Of a DNA stretch of 37,255 nt, positions 8,337 to 15,665 are shown in pieces (within the stretch, counting starts at the first letter, position 1; each line of letters begins with the position of its first letter). The stretch is from the NCBI GenBank assembly GCA_022564935.1, contig JADFKM010000003.1:26694-63948 (forward strand). Direction: 5' to 3'. Source of the stretch: Candidatus Dadabacteria bacterium (GTDB taxonomy: Bacteria; Desulfobacterota_D; UBA1144; Nemesobacterales; JADFKM01). The position numbers were made by a program, and so were the translations under genes. The notes beneath the pieces were generated by a model, which did not search any database, was not told where the DNA came from, and saw only the letters and a program-made list of their open reading frames with translations.

Positions 8337-8972
8337 ATGAAATGTCCTCTTTGCTCTAAGAGAAAGCCCAAGCGATTCTGTCCTGCAAAACGAGCCGTGA
8401 TATGTTCTGTGTGCTGCGGGGAGAAGAGGGTAGTGGAGATTGACTGCCCCGCCGACTGCCCGCATTTAGTGGACGGACAGAAGTACCAGCAGGAAAAAAT
8501 TGCCAGGCGCAGACTGAAGAAAGAGGGGGCCGGGACGTATATTAGGCGAGCGGGGCTTTACACAGAGCATCCCGAGCTGTTCTTAAGGATTGAAAGGACT
8601 GTGGTGGAGCTTTTCCGCTCTGAGCGTGATATGTCGGATACTGACGTAAGGAGCGCGTTTGAGCTTGTATTGCAGACTCTCGAGACTCAAAAAAGCGGGC
8701 TGATTTACGAACACTCCTCCACCAGCTCCATGGTCAATGAGCTGTCCGGGCGTCTTGTGCACACCCTATTGGAGTACAAAGACGGCTCTCAGTCCGCCAC
8801 AGGCACGGTTACATTGGATTTTGTAAAAGACGTGGTGAGTGAGTTTAAAAATGAGGTCGAATTCTATATAGACCTGCACTCAAACGCCAAGTCGTACCTC
8901 AAACACATAGCGAGATACCATCCGGTTAAGGAAACCGAGACCGACACGCAGAGCCGGTTAATTATTACTTAG
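8337..8972 (+). CDS. Hypothetical protein with N-terminal double zinc-ribbon-like Cys cluster
   Basis: The protein has 211 residues from ATG 8337; a TTG at 8325 would add four. Residues 3-41 carry eight cysteines (positions 3, 6, 15, 23, 26, 27, 37, 41) in the pattern CPLC...FCPAKR...CSVCC...CPADCPHL, consistent with one or two structural Zn sites. The remainder is predicted helical: a basic segment (ARRRLKK), then SxxDM-type helices and FVKDVVSEFKNEVEFYIDLH. I recognise the general Cys-rich pattern from uncharacterised proteins but know no function. It starts 24 bp after the mutase small subunit and is probably co-transcribed with it. A nucleic-acid or partner-binding adaptor role is only a guess. 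Confidence 0.75.
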   Translation: MKCPLCSKRKPKRFCPAKRAVICSVCCGEKRVVEIDCPADCPHLVDGQKYQQEKIARRRLKKEGAGTYIRRAGLYTEHPELFLRIERTVVELFRSERDMSDTDVRSAFELVLQTLETQKSGLIYEHSSTSSMVNELSGRLVHTLLEYKDGSQSATGTVTLDFVKDVVSEFKNEVEFYIDLHSNAKSYLKHIARYHPVKETETDTQSRLIIT

Positions 8973-9168
8973 GCAGTCCTCAAACCGTAGAATCGGTACG
9001 GATATTTGTATCAATCACTCTATCGAGGTTAATGTTGTAGAAAAGCTCCTACTGTTTGTTGGTCATGTAGGGGGAGGGGGCGGTACAAACCATGTGGCTG
9101 TGAGCAAGCTGAAAAGTAGGGGTTAATAGAGTAAGCGGTTACGGTCGATTGGGCAAAGAGTACGGCTC

Positions 9169-9348
9169 TCAGGATTTGTTTGTGGCAAAGGCGAGGATGC
9201 CCGTTACGGCCGCTATTGCAACCACGGTGATGGATACCCTAAAGAACAGGTCCCACTCAAGGCTGACGCCGCGAAAAATGGCGTAGCCTACGAGACAACA
9301 TAGAACAAGAGTAACAACCAGGCCGCCGGGGATATTTGTTTTGTTCAT
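9169..9348 (-). CDS. Small two-helix membrane protein
   Basis: This is a 59-residue protein on the minus strand starting MNKTNIPGGLVV. Two hydrophobic helices (about 8-26 and 36-54) are separated by a short charged loop (RGVSLEWDLFFR). The ATG at 9348 is chosen over an upstream in-frame ATG because GGAGAA lies 6 bp before it. It is alone on this strand, divergent from gpsA. The 196 bp between the preceding gene and this one shows no recognisable feature. No family is recognised and it could be spurious, but the hydrophobic pattern and ribosome-binding site support a real gene. Confidence 0.55.
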   Translation of the reverse strand: MNKTNIPGGLVVTLVLCCLVGYAIFRGVSLEWDLFFRVSITVVAIAAVTGILAFATNKS

Positions 9349-9537
9349 TGCGATTCTCCACAACGTGTCTACCGAGCCGTCTTTTCGAGGTTGAATTTTA
9401 TCTGAAAACCCGACTGTAGGCAAATTCTATGTGTATGCGGTTGGAGGCAGCGGAAATAGAGGACGTACTGAGGGGTAGTTTGCAATAGGCGGGGGGTTAC
9501 TTGCGGGTTCGGAGCAAACGTGTAACACTTATCCGAT

Positions 9538-10557
9538 ATGTCGGTCGATACAGACCAGAAGATAAGCGTGATAGGGGGCGGGAGCTGGGGCACTGCAATT
9601 GCTAAGCATCTGGCAGAAAAGGGTTTCAAAACCACTTTGTGGGTTAAAGAGCCGGAAGTAAGGGACTCAATACGGCAAAAGAGGGTGAACACCCTTTACC
9701 TTCCGGAAATAGAGCTTCCAGGAAATTTGTCCCCCACAGATGACATCAATGAAGCCGTTGAGGGAAGGGAAGTGCTGGTTTTTTCTGTGCCTTCCCAATT
9801 CATGCGTGAGGTGCTTGAGCGCTGCTCCGGTTCTGTGTCACCCGATGCCGTGTTGATCAGCACCGCAAAGGGCATTGAGCTCGTGACCCACAAGCTCATG
9901 CACCGGGTGTTTGCCGATGTGTTCACAGGTGATGTTTCCCAGAGGTACGCTTCGCTCTCGGGGCCGAGCTTTGCGCTCGAGGTTGCCCGTAGCAAGCCCA
10001 CCGCGGTTTCGATAGCTTCAAAGAATTTAAAAACCGCCGAACTGGGACAGAGGATTTTCTCAAATAAAAGCTTCAGGGCTTACGTTACCGAGGATGTTGT
10101 GGGCGTAGAGGTCGGCGGGGCGCTAAAGAACGTCATCGCCATCGCCGCGGGTATTGTAGACGGTCTTGAACTCGGGCACAATTCCAGGTCGGCCCTCATT
10201 ACCAGGGGGCTTGCCGAGATTACGCGTCTAGGTATGGAGATGGGCGCCAATCGGTTTACGTTTGCGGGCCTTGCCGGTATGGGAGACCTTGTGTTGACGT
10301 GTACGGGAGGGCTGAGCAGGAATAGGAAGGTGGGTATGTCAATCGCCCGCGGGGTGGATCTCGAGGGGGTACTCTCAAAGATGAGGATGGTGGCCGAGGG
10401 GGTAAAAACATCAAGGGCGGCGCTTGAGCTCTCCAGGAGCTTGGGTGTGGAGATGCCGATTACGGAAAAAGTCACCGAGGTTCTATACGAGGGCAAATCC
10501 CCGGAGACGGCAATCTTTGAGCTGATGACTAGAGAGCTCAAGCATGAGATTGAATGA
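9538..10557 (+). CDS. gpsA: Glycerol-3-phosphate dehydrogenase [NAD(P)+]
   Basis: GpsA reduces dihydroxyacetone phosphate to sn-glycerol 3-phosphate, the entry point to phospholipid synthesis. The 339-residue protein has a Rossmann motif VIGGGSWGTAIA (about 11-22) and the STAKG motif (108-112). The catalytic Lys197 lies in GGALKNVIAIAAG, followed by GHNSRSALITRGLAEI and the C-terminal GLAGMGDLVLTC segment. Length and motif order are normal. The start is the ATG at 9538; no clear Shine-Dalgarno is present. It stands apart from the RNase gene by 130 bp and could have its own promoter in the 114 bp shared with the divergent small membrane gene. Confidence 0.96.
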   Translation: MSVDTDQKISVIGGGSWGTAIAKHLAEKGFKTTLWVKEPEVRDSIRQKRVNTLYLPEIELPGNLSPTDDINEAVEGREVLVFSVPSQFMREVLERCSGSVSPDAVLISTAKGIELVTHKLMHRVFADVFTGDVSQRYASLSGPSFALEVARSKPTAVSIASKNLKTAELGQRIFSNKSFRAYVTEDVVGVEVGGALKNVIAIAAGIVDGLELGHNSRSALITRGLAEITRLGMEMGANRFTFAGLAGMGDLVLTCTGGLSRNRKVGMSIARGVDLEGVLSKMRMVAEGVKTSRAALELSRSLGVEMPITEKVTEVLYEGKSPETAIFELMTRELKHEIE

Positions 10558-10687
10558 ATGGAGAGTTTGTGAAATTACTTATATAGCTGAAGCGTTTTTG
10601 AATTAGAATGGGAGCTTCCGTCTGAAGTTGATTTAATGCCCCCCAATCTGTACTTTCCAAGTCGGGCGTCTTAAGACCCTCTGAACC

Positions 10688-12607
10688 ATGAAAAATCCAG
10701 AGCCTACCGAGATTATAAAATTGATGAAACAGCCCTCATACCGCCCTCTGCGCTCAAGTGAGCTGGCTCAGAGGCTCGGTGTGCCCAGGGAGCAGAGGGC
10801 GGTTTTCAAAAGGCTGCTCAGGGGACTGCTCGGCGACGGCAAAGTCACAAGGAATAAGGGCGGGCGTTACCTTCTGCCCGGCATCCGTCACGCCGAAAAT
10901 CCGAAAGTGCCCGGTCGGCAGCTCGTGAAATCCCCTGTATACGGCAAAAAGATCGTCGGAAGGGTAGTAAGGATCGGGAAAACCGGCATGGTGGTGCTGA
11001 AAAATGTCAAGCTCCCACCGCTCGTGATTTCCCCCTCTGAGATGAAGGGCGCGAGAAGCGGCAGTCTGGTTGTGGCCGAAGCCTCTCCTCCCAAGGGACG
11101 TGACAAAATGCCGAGGGGTACGATTGTCGAGGTGCTTGGAAAGGCCGGGAGACTGGATACCGAGAAGAAGGGATTGAGTGTGGAGTATGAGCTGCCCACT
11201 GAGTTTCCGAGAAATGTGGAGGCCGAGGCCAAGAGAGTGTCCGAGGAGGTTCGAGAAGAGGATTTACGGGGCAGGAAGGACCTTAGGGGGAAATTATGCT
11301 TTACGATAGACGGCGACAGCGCAAAGGATTTCGACGACGCCGTGGCTATCATGAAAACGAGGGGAGGGTACAGGCTGTGGGTCTCCATTGCCGACGTGTC
11401 CCATTACGTTTCGGTAGGCACCGCCCTTGACAACGAGGCCCTAGAGAGGGCTACGAGCATTTACCTGACCGATAAGGTGGTGCCGATGCTGCCCGAGGAG
11501 CTGTCTAACTGGGTTTGCAGCCTGGTACCGGACGAAGACAGGCTTACCAAGACGGTTGAGCTGGACTACGACCGGGAGGGGACGGTTAAAGGGAGCAAGA
11601 TTTACAACAGCGTCATAAGGAGCCGCGCCCGGCTCACATACACTGCAGTCACCGAGACGCTCGAGGGAAATGCGGGCGGCGCCCGGCTTGACGGCGAAAT
11701 TAAACAGTCCCTTGCCGTTATGAGGGAGCTCTACGAGAGACTTAAGAAAAGCAGGGTCGAGAAAGGGGAGCTGGACTTTGATTTCCCCGACCCGGAGCTG
11801 ATACAGGATGAGCTCGGAAGAACAGTCGATGTGATAAAGTCCACCCGCAATGTTGCCCACGGTATTATCGAGGAGTTCATGATAGCGGCCAACACGGCCG
11901 TGGCGGAGCGAGTATTCACCTCCAAGCGCCACTCGGTCTATCGCATTCACGAGCCTCCGGACCTCGATTCCATAAGGGAGCTGGCAGAGGATTTGAAAAA
12001 GTTCGGCCACATTCTTAAGGTCGGGCGCGAAGTCAGGGCCCAGGATTTACAAAAGATCATTTTCGAAGCGAAGGGAGGGGCGTCGCAGGTGGCGGTGCAC
12101 ACCATGGTACTGCGCGCCCTCAGCAGGGCAGTATACTCCACCAATCCCCTAGCCCATTTCGGATTGGCCATTGCTCACTACACCCATTTCACTTCTCCAA
12201 TCAGGCGATATCCGGACCTTGTGGTTCACAGGATTATTAACTCACTGGTGTGCAAACGCGCTACCCCTTGCGACGAAGAGACACTTGAGTGGATTTCCGC
12301 TCACTGCTCCGTAAAGGAGAGGTTCGCCGACGAGGTCGAAAGGGAGGTGCTGAAGCTCGAGAAGGTGGAGATGATGAAGTCACATGTAGGCAAGGAGTTC
12401 GATGGGGTAGTGATAAGCGTCATGCCCTTCGGAATGTTCGTCGAGCTAGAGGATTACTTCGTGGACGGCATGGTTCCCAGGGAAAAAATCCGTCCCAGGG
12501 GCAAGAAATACGACCTCGGGGACCACGTCAGGGTGAAGCTCGTCGAAGCCGACCTGGAAAGAAGGAGATTGACCTTTGAGATGGTCAAGGCCTCCCGTAG
12601 AGCTTGA
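10688..12607 (+). CDS. rnr: Ribonuclease R / RNase II-family 3'-5' exoribonuclease
   Basis: This is a processive 3'-5' exoribonuclease of the RNB family. An N-terminal winged-helix-like segment (about 1-60, SELAQRLGV...GGRYLLPG) is followed by an OB/cold-shock-like region (about 80-160). The RNB catalytic domain (about 195-520) carries the metal-binding IDGDSAKDFDDAVAI motif, and the family signature HFTSPIRRYPDLVVHR is present. An S1 domain lies at about 555-635 (GKEFDGVVISVMPFGMFVELED). At 639 residues it is shorter than E. coli RNase R (813), lacking the long basic tail and part of the N-terminal region. The winged helix and S1 domain favour RNase R over RNase II. Confidence 0.93.
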   Translation: MKNPEPTEIIKLMKQPSYRPLRSSELAQRLGVPREQRAVFKRLLRGLLGDGKVTRNKGGRYLLPGIRHAENPKVPGRQLVKSPVYGKKIVGRVVRIGKTGMVVLKNVKLPPLVISPSEMKGARSGSLVVAEASPPKGRDKMPRGTIVEVLGKAGRLDTEKKGLSVEYELPTEFPRNVEAEAKRVSEEVREEDLRGRKDLRGKLCFTIDGDSAKDFDDAVAIMKTRGGYRLWVSIADVSHYVSVGTALDNEALERATSIYLTDKVVPMLPEELSNWVCSLVPDEDRLTKTVELDYDREGTVKGSKIYNSVIRSRARLTYTAVTETLEGNAGGARLDGEIKQSLAVMRELYERLKKSRVEKGELDFDFPDPELIQDELGRTVDVIKSTRNVAHGIIEEFMIAANTAVAERVFTSKRHSVYRIHEPPDLDSIRELAEDLKKFGHILKVGREVRAQDLQKIIFEAKGGASQVAVHTMVLRALSRAVYSTNPLAHFGLAIAHYTHFTSPIRRYPDLVVHRIINSLVCKRATPCDEETLEWISAHCSVKERFADEVEREVLKLEKVEMMKSHVGKEFDGVVISVMPFGMFVELEDYFVDGMVPREKIRPRGKKYDLGDHVRVKLVEADLERRRLTFEMVKASRRA

Positions 12608-12661
12608 GACGGGGCTCCATTACAGGGCATGAGTCCCTGGCATCATCCGTCTGAGAGGAAT

Positions 12662-12698
12662 CAGCCCGTCGGTGCTCGGATAAAGCGGCTGTTTTTTT
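12662..12698 (+). terminator. Candidate Rho-independent terminator after the RNase R gene
   Basis: CAGCC(C)G at 12662-12668 pairs with CGGCTG at 12686-12691 (one bulge), followed directly by seven T. A second small hairpin (CAGGG-7 nt-CCCTG, 12623-12639) lies upstream. It sits between the end of rnr and the oppositely oriented tRNA-Ser. Confidence 0.5.
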
Positions 12699-12711
12699 GT
12701 CTAATAGGGTT

Positions 12712-12800
12712 CGGAGGGGGTGGGATTTGAACCCACGAGAGCCCGTAAGAGCCCTACCGGTTTTCGAGACCGGCGCCTTCGTCCACTCGGCCACCCCTCC
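12712..12800 (-). tRNA. tRNA-Ser(CGA)
   Basis: This is an 89-nt class II tRNA on the minus strand. The acceptor is GGAGGGG pairing with CCCCTCC, with a G discriminator as serine tRNAs have. The D arm is TGGCCGAGTGG, and the anticodon loop CTCGAAA gives CGA (plus-strand 12764-12766), reading UCG. A long variable arm and a T arm with GGGTTCAAATCC complete it. The 3' CCA is not encoded, unlike the tRNA-Gly in this window. Confidence 0.96.
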
Positions 12801-12923
12801 AAGGTGAGAAAATAAGTCGTACGTGTCGAGAAATAATTCGAGTAATAATTTTTGATACGCTTTTTACATGGTTAAACTACCTGCAGGCGGATGCAAGCGC
12901 AACATCATCCGGGCCGGTTTTTC

Positions 12924-12934
12924 GGGGGGGGGGG
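12924..12934 (+). repeat. Poly-G tract (11 G)
   Basis: An uninterrupted run of eleven G lies 116 bp upstream of the helicase start codon, in the otherwise featureless 249-bp gap between tRNA-Ser and the helicase gene. Confidence 0.9.
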
Positions 12935-13049
12935 TGCTTTCTAATATATACTTTAAAATGGCCCCGCCTTGAGAGAGAGATTGTCGTTAATCCACTTTAG
13001 GTTATTATTATTGAAATCACCGAGGTGTTGCGTTTCTGCCTGACGAACA

Positions 13050-15554
13050 ATGAGCTATATCACCGAAGAGACAAGGGCCGGGCTTGAGGAAAAAATAAGA
13101 GAGGCCGGCGGGAATGAGCTTTTTTTTGTGGCCACGTTTTCCCCTGAAGGCGCAATAGAGAGCTTCAGGGTTCTTGCAAGGGGCAACGGGTGCTCGGTGC
13201 CTGCGATTGTGGATAGCGCGAAACACGGCGAGGTGGTGATACACAACCACCCCTCAGGCGACCTGACCCCTTCGGAGCCGGACATACATATGGCGTCGGT
13301 GTTCGGGAACCGCGGTGTGGGCTTTTTTATCATAAACAACGACGCCACTGAGCTTTACGCCGTTGTTGAACCGTTTGCCGACAATAAAACAACCCCGCTC
13401 GATATAGAGGGGCTGGTTGGATACCTGGAGCCCGGTGGTGAGGTGAGCCGGGCCGTAGGGACTGGGTATGAGCTGAGGGAGGAGCAGCTTAGGATGCTTG
13501 AGAGCGTCGGGCGAGCCTATAACGAAGGTACGGTTTCCCTCGTCGAAGCGGGCACCGGTACGGGCAAGACCTTCGCCTATCTTATCCCCTCGATAGTCTG
13601 GTCGCTCCAGAACGGCGAGAGGGTCGTGATATCCACAAACACAATCAATCTCCAGGAGCAGCTCATCAATAAGGACATCCCCCTCCTGGAGAAATGTCTG
13701 CCGGAAGGAGAGTTTAAATACTCCCTTGTCAAGGGCATGGGCAACTACCTGTGCCTCCTTCGCGCAGAAACGGCTTCCGACGGCTCAGGGGAGCTTTTTG
13801 AAAGCGGAGAGCTCGGCCAGCTGAGCGATATTGTGGAGTGGTCAAAGGTTACCGAGGACGGCTCGCTTTCCGACCTCAGCTTCACCCCCCGTCAAGAGGT
13901 TTGGGATAAGGTCAGGGCCGAGAGCGAGAGCTGTCTTCGGGTGCGGTGCCCCTATTATTCGGACTGTTTTTTCTACAAGGCCAGGCGGGAGATGGCCTCG
14001 GCCGATATACTGATCGCCAATCATCACCTGGTTTTCTCCGACCTCTCCGTCAAGGGCAGGAGCGATGAGGGGGATTTCGGTATCCTTCCTCCGTACAAGA
14101 GGATAGTGCTGGACGAAGCCCATCACATAGAGGACTCCGCGACGTCCCATTTTGGGATGGGCGCCACCAAGTACGGAATTATCAGGCTCCTGAGAAAGCT
14201 CAAGAGAAAGACCAGGAAGGGGGATGTAAAGGGCTTGGTCTACTACGTGGCCGCAATTGCCTCCAAGCTCGAGAAGTATTTGAGGGCTGGGATACTGAGA
14301 ACGGTTCTCGAGTCTACCGAAAGTGTCGTCTCGCCCAGGGTGGACGGCCTCGAGGAGCTTGTCGGAGAGGTATTCGACAGGCTGTATTATTTTTCCCTTC
14401 CTATCGCATCTGGAACGGAGGGCGGCCAGGCTGAGTTAAAGCTTCGGTTTACAGAAAGGGTGAGAGAGACGGAGGGGTGGGAAGAGGTGGAAGAGAGGTT
14501 TTCAATGCTCAGGGTCAAGTTGAGGGACCTTGAAGGGGAGCTTAACTCCCTGGTCGAGCTGCTCAGGGATTATGAATCGGAAATAGAGGTTGCCAAGGTG
14601 CTGGTCGAGTTCAAGGGAATCGCAGGCAAGCTCAGGTTTTACTCCGACGTAATAGGCACATTTCTCGACCCGGGGAACGACGGATATGTGCGCTGGATAG
14701 AAGGGCGCGAGGGCAGGGGGGGAGTTCTCTCCGGCATCGGCCTCTCACCCTTGGACGTGTCCGAGGAGCTGAAGGAAAAGCTCTACACGGGGTGCAGCAC
14801 TGTGGTTATGACCTCCGCCACGCTGGCTGTAAACGGCAATTTCGAGTTTCTGAAGTCAAGGATCGGGCTTACCGAAGAGCAGAGGGTGGAAGAGCGGCTG
14901 CTTCAATCGCCGTTCAATTTCTCTGAGCAGGTACTGCTCGCCATACCACATGATGTGGCCGAGCCGGGCGCTCGTGGATACGCCGGCGATGTTACTCGCG
15001 TAGTGTTTGATGCCGTTAAGATATCCGGGGGCGGCGCCCTCGTTCTTTTTACCTCCTACGGGATGCTTGAGAAGGTGTACGGTGCGGCGCATGAGGAGCT
15101 CGAAGAGCTCGGCATTGTGTGCCTTAAGCAGGGGACTCTTCCCAGGTGGAGGCTGCTTGAGGAGTTCAAGGTGGTGAGCGGTTCTGTGCTGTTCGCTACA
15201 GACAGCTTCTGGGAGGGAGTGGATGTGCCGGGCGAGAAACTGAGGCTTGTAATCATTACCAGGCTTCCCTTTTCCGTGCCCACCGAGCCTGTGCTTGAAG
15301 CGAGGGTAGAGTATCTTGAAAGGCAGGGTTTGAACTCCTTTATCGAATACACCGTTCCCCAGGCGGTGCTCAGGTTCAAGCAGGGCTTCGGCAGGCTCAT
15401 AAGGACCAAGAGCGATACCGGGGCCGTGGTTGTTCTGGATAAAAGGGTGGTAACCAAATACTACGGGAGGTTCTTTCTCGACTCCCTTCCCGACATGCGG
15501 GTTTGCGTGGATTCGACCGAAAAAGTCCTTGAGGAGCTAAGGGCATTTTTCTAG
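13050..15554 (+). CDS. DinG/XPD-like Fe-S helicase with an N-terminal RadC-like JAMM domain
   Basis: This 834-residue protein joins two modules. Residues about 20-110 form an MPN/JAMM domain with a complete metal motif H65-N-H67-P-S-G-D-L-T-P-S75-E-P-D78, as in RadC. Residues about 140-834 are a superfamily 2 helicase of the DinG/YoaA (XPD) type. Its Walker A is AGTGTGKT (167-174), its DEAH box is at 355-358, and four cysteines (235, 295, 300, 306) are spaced for a 4Fe-4S cluster. The C-terminal motifs are SATL, FWEGVDVPG and the QGFGRLIR motif VI. DinG proteins unwind 5'-tailed DNA and R-loops. The role of the JAMM part is unknown; by analogy to RadC it may be a DNA-repair accessory, or an isopeptidase-like domain. 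The Shine-Dalgarno is weak. It stands alone between tRNA-Ser and gyrA. Confidence 0.9.
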   Translation: MSYITEETRAGLEEKIREAGGNELFFVATFSPEGAIESFRVLARGNGCSVPAIVDSAKHGEVVIHNHPSGDLTPSEPDIHMASVFGNRGVGFFIINNDATELYAVVEPFADNKTTPLDIEGLVGYLEPGGEVSRAVGTGYELREEQLRMLESVGRAYNEGTVSLVEAGTGTGKTFAYLIPSIVWSLQNGERVVISTNTINLQEQLINKDIPLLEKCLPEGEFKYSLVKGMGNYLCLLRAETASDGSGELFESGELGQLSDIVEWSKVTEDGSLSDLSFTPRQEVWDKVRAESESCLRVRCPYYSDCFFYKARREMASADILIANHHLVFSDLSVKGRSDEGDFGILPPYKRIVLDEAHHIEDSATSHFGMGATKYGIIRLLRKLKRKTRKGDVKGLVYYVAAIASKLEKYLRAGILRTVLESTESVVSPRVDGLEELVGEVFDRLYYFSLPIASGTEGGQAELKLRFTERVRETEGWEEVEERFSMLRVKLRDLEGELNSLVELLRDYESEIEVAKVLVEFKGIAGKLRFYSDVIGTFLDPGNDGYVRWIEGREGRGGVLSGIGLSPLDVSEELKEKLYTGCSTVVMTSATLAVNGNFEFLKSRIGLTEEQRVEERLLQSPFNFSEQVLLAIPHDVAEPGARGYAGDVTRVVFDAVKISGGGALVLFTSYGMLEKVYGAAHEELEELGIVCLKQGTLPRWRLLEEFKVVSGSVLFATDSFWEGVDVPGEKLRLVIITRLPFSVPTEPVLEARVEYLERQGLNSFIEYTVPQAVLRFKQGFGRLIRTKSDTGAVVVLDKRVVTKYYGRFFLDSLPDMRVCVDSTEKVLEELRAFF

Positions 15555-15596
15555 TATTGTTCTGGTATTATTCTAGGTTTTTACCTTCGGTTTTCA

Positions 15597-15625
15597 TTGA
15601 CAGAGAGGGGTCTCTCAGATAAACT
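15597..15625 (+). promoter_or_regulatory. Candidate gyrA promoter with palindrome between -35 and -10
   Basis: A perfect TTGACA (15597-15602), a 17-bp spacer and TAAACT (15620-15625, 4/6) lie 40 bp upstream of gyrA. The inverted repeat AGAGA-GGGG-TCTCT (15602-15615) fills the spacer and could be an operator or affect supercoiling response. Confidence 0.5.
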
Positions 15626-15665
15626 TTTTCTAATTATTTAAATATTTTAGGGGGGTTGGACGTAC

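Noticed and set aside
10668-10677. Palindrome GTCTTAAGAC just before the RNase R gene
   Set aside because: A 10-bp palindrome without flanking extension or promoter context is likely by chance in this length of DNA.
12608-12700. Possible TPP-like riboswitch (CTGAGA box) after the RNase R gene
   Set aside because: The remaining conserved TPP elements are missing and the region lies downstream of rnr with no same-strand thiamine gene following; simple terminator hairpins explain it better.
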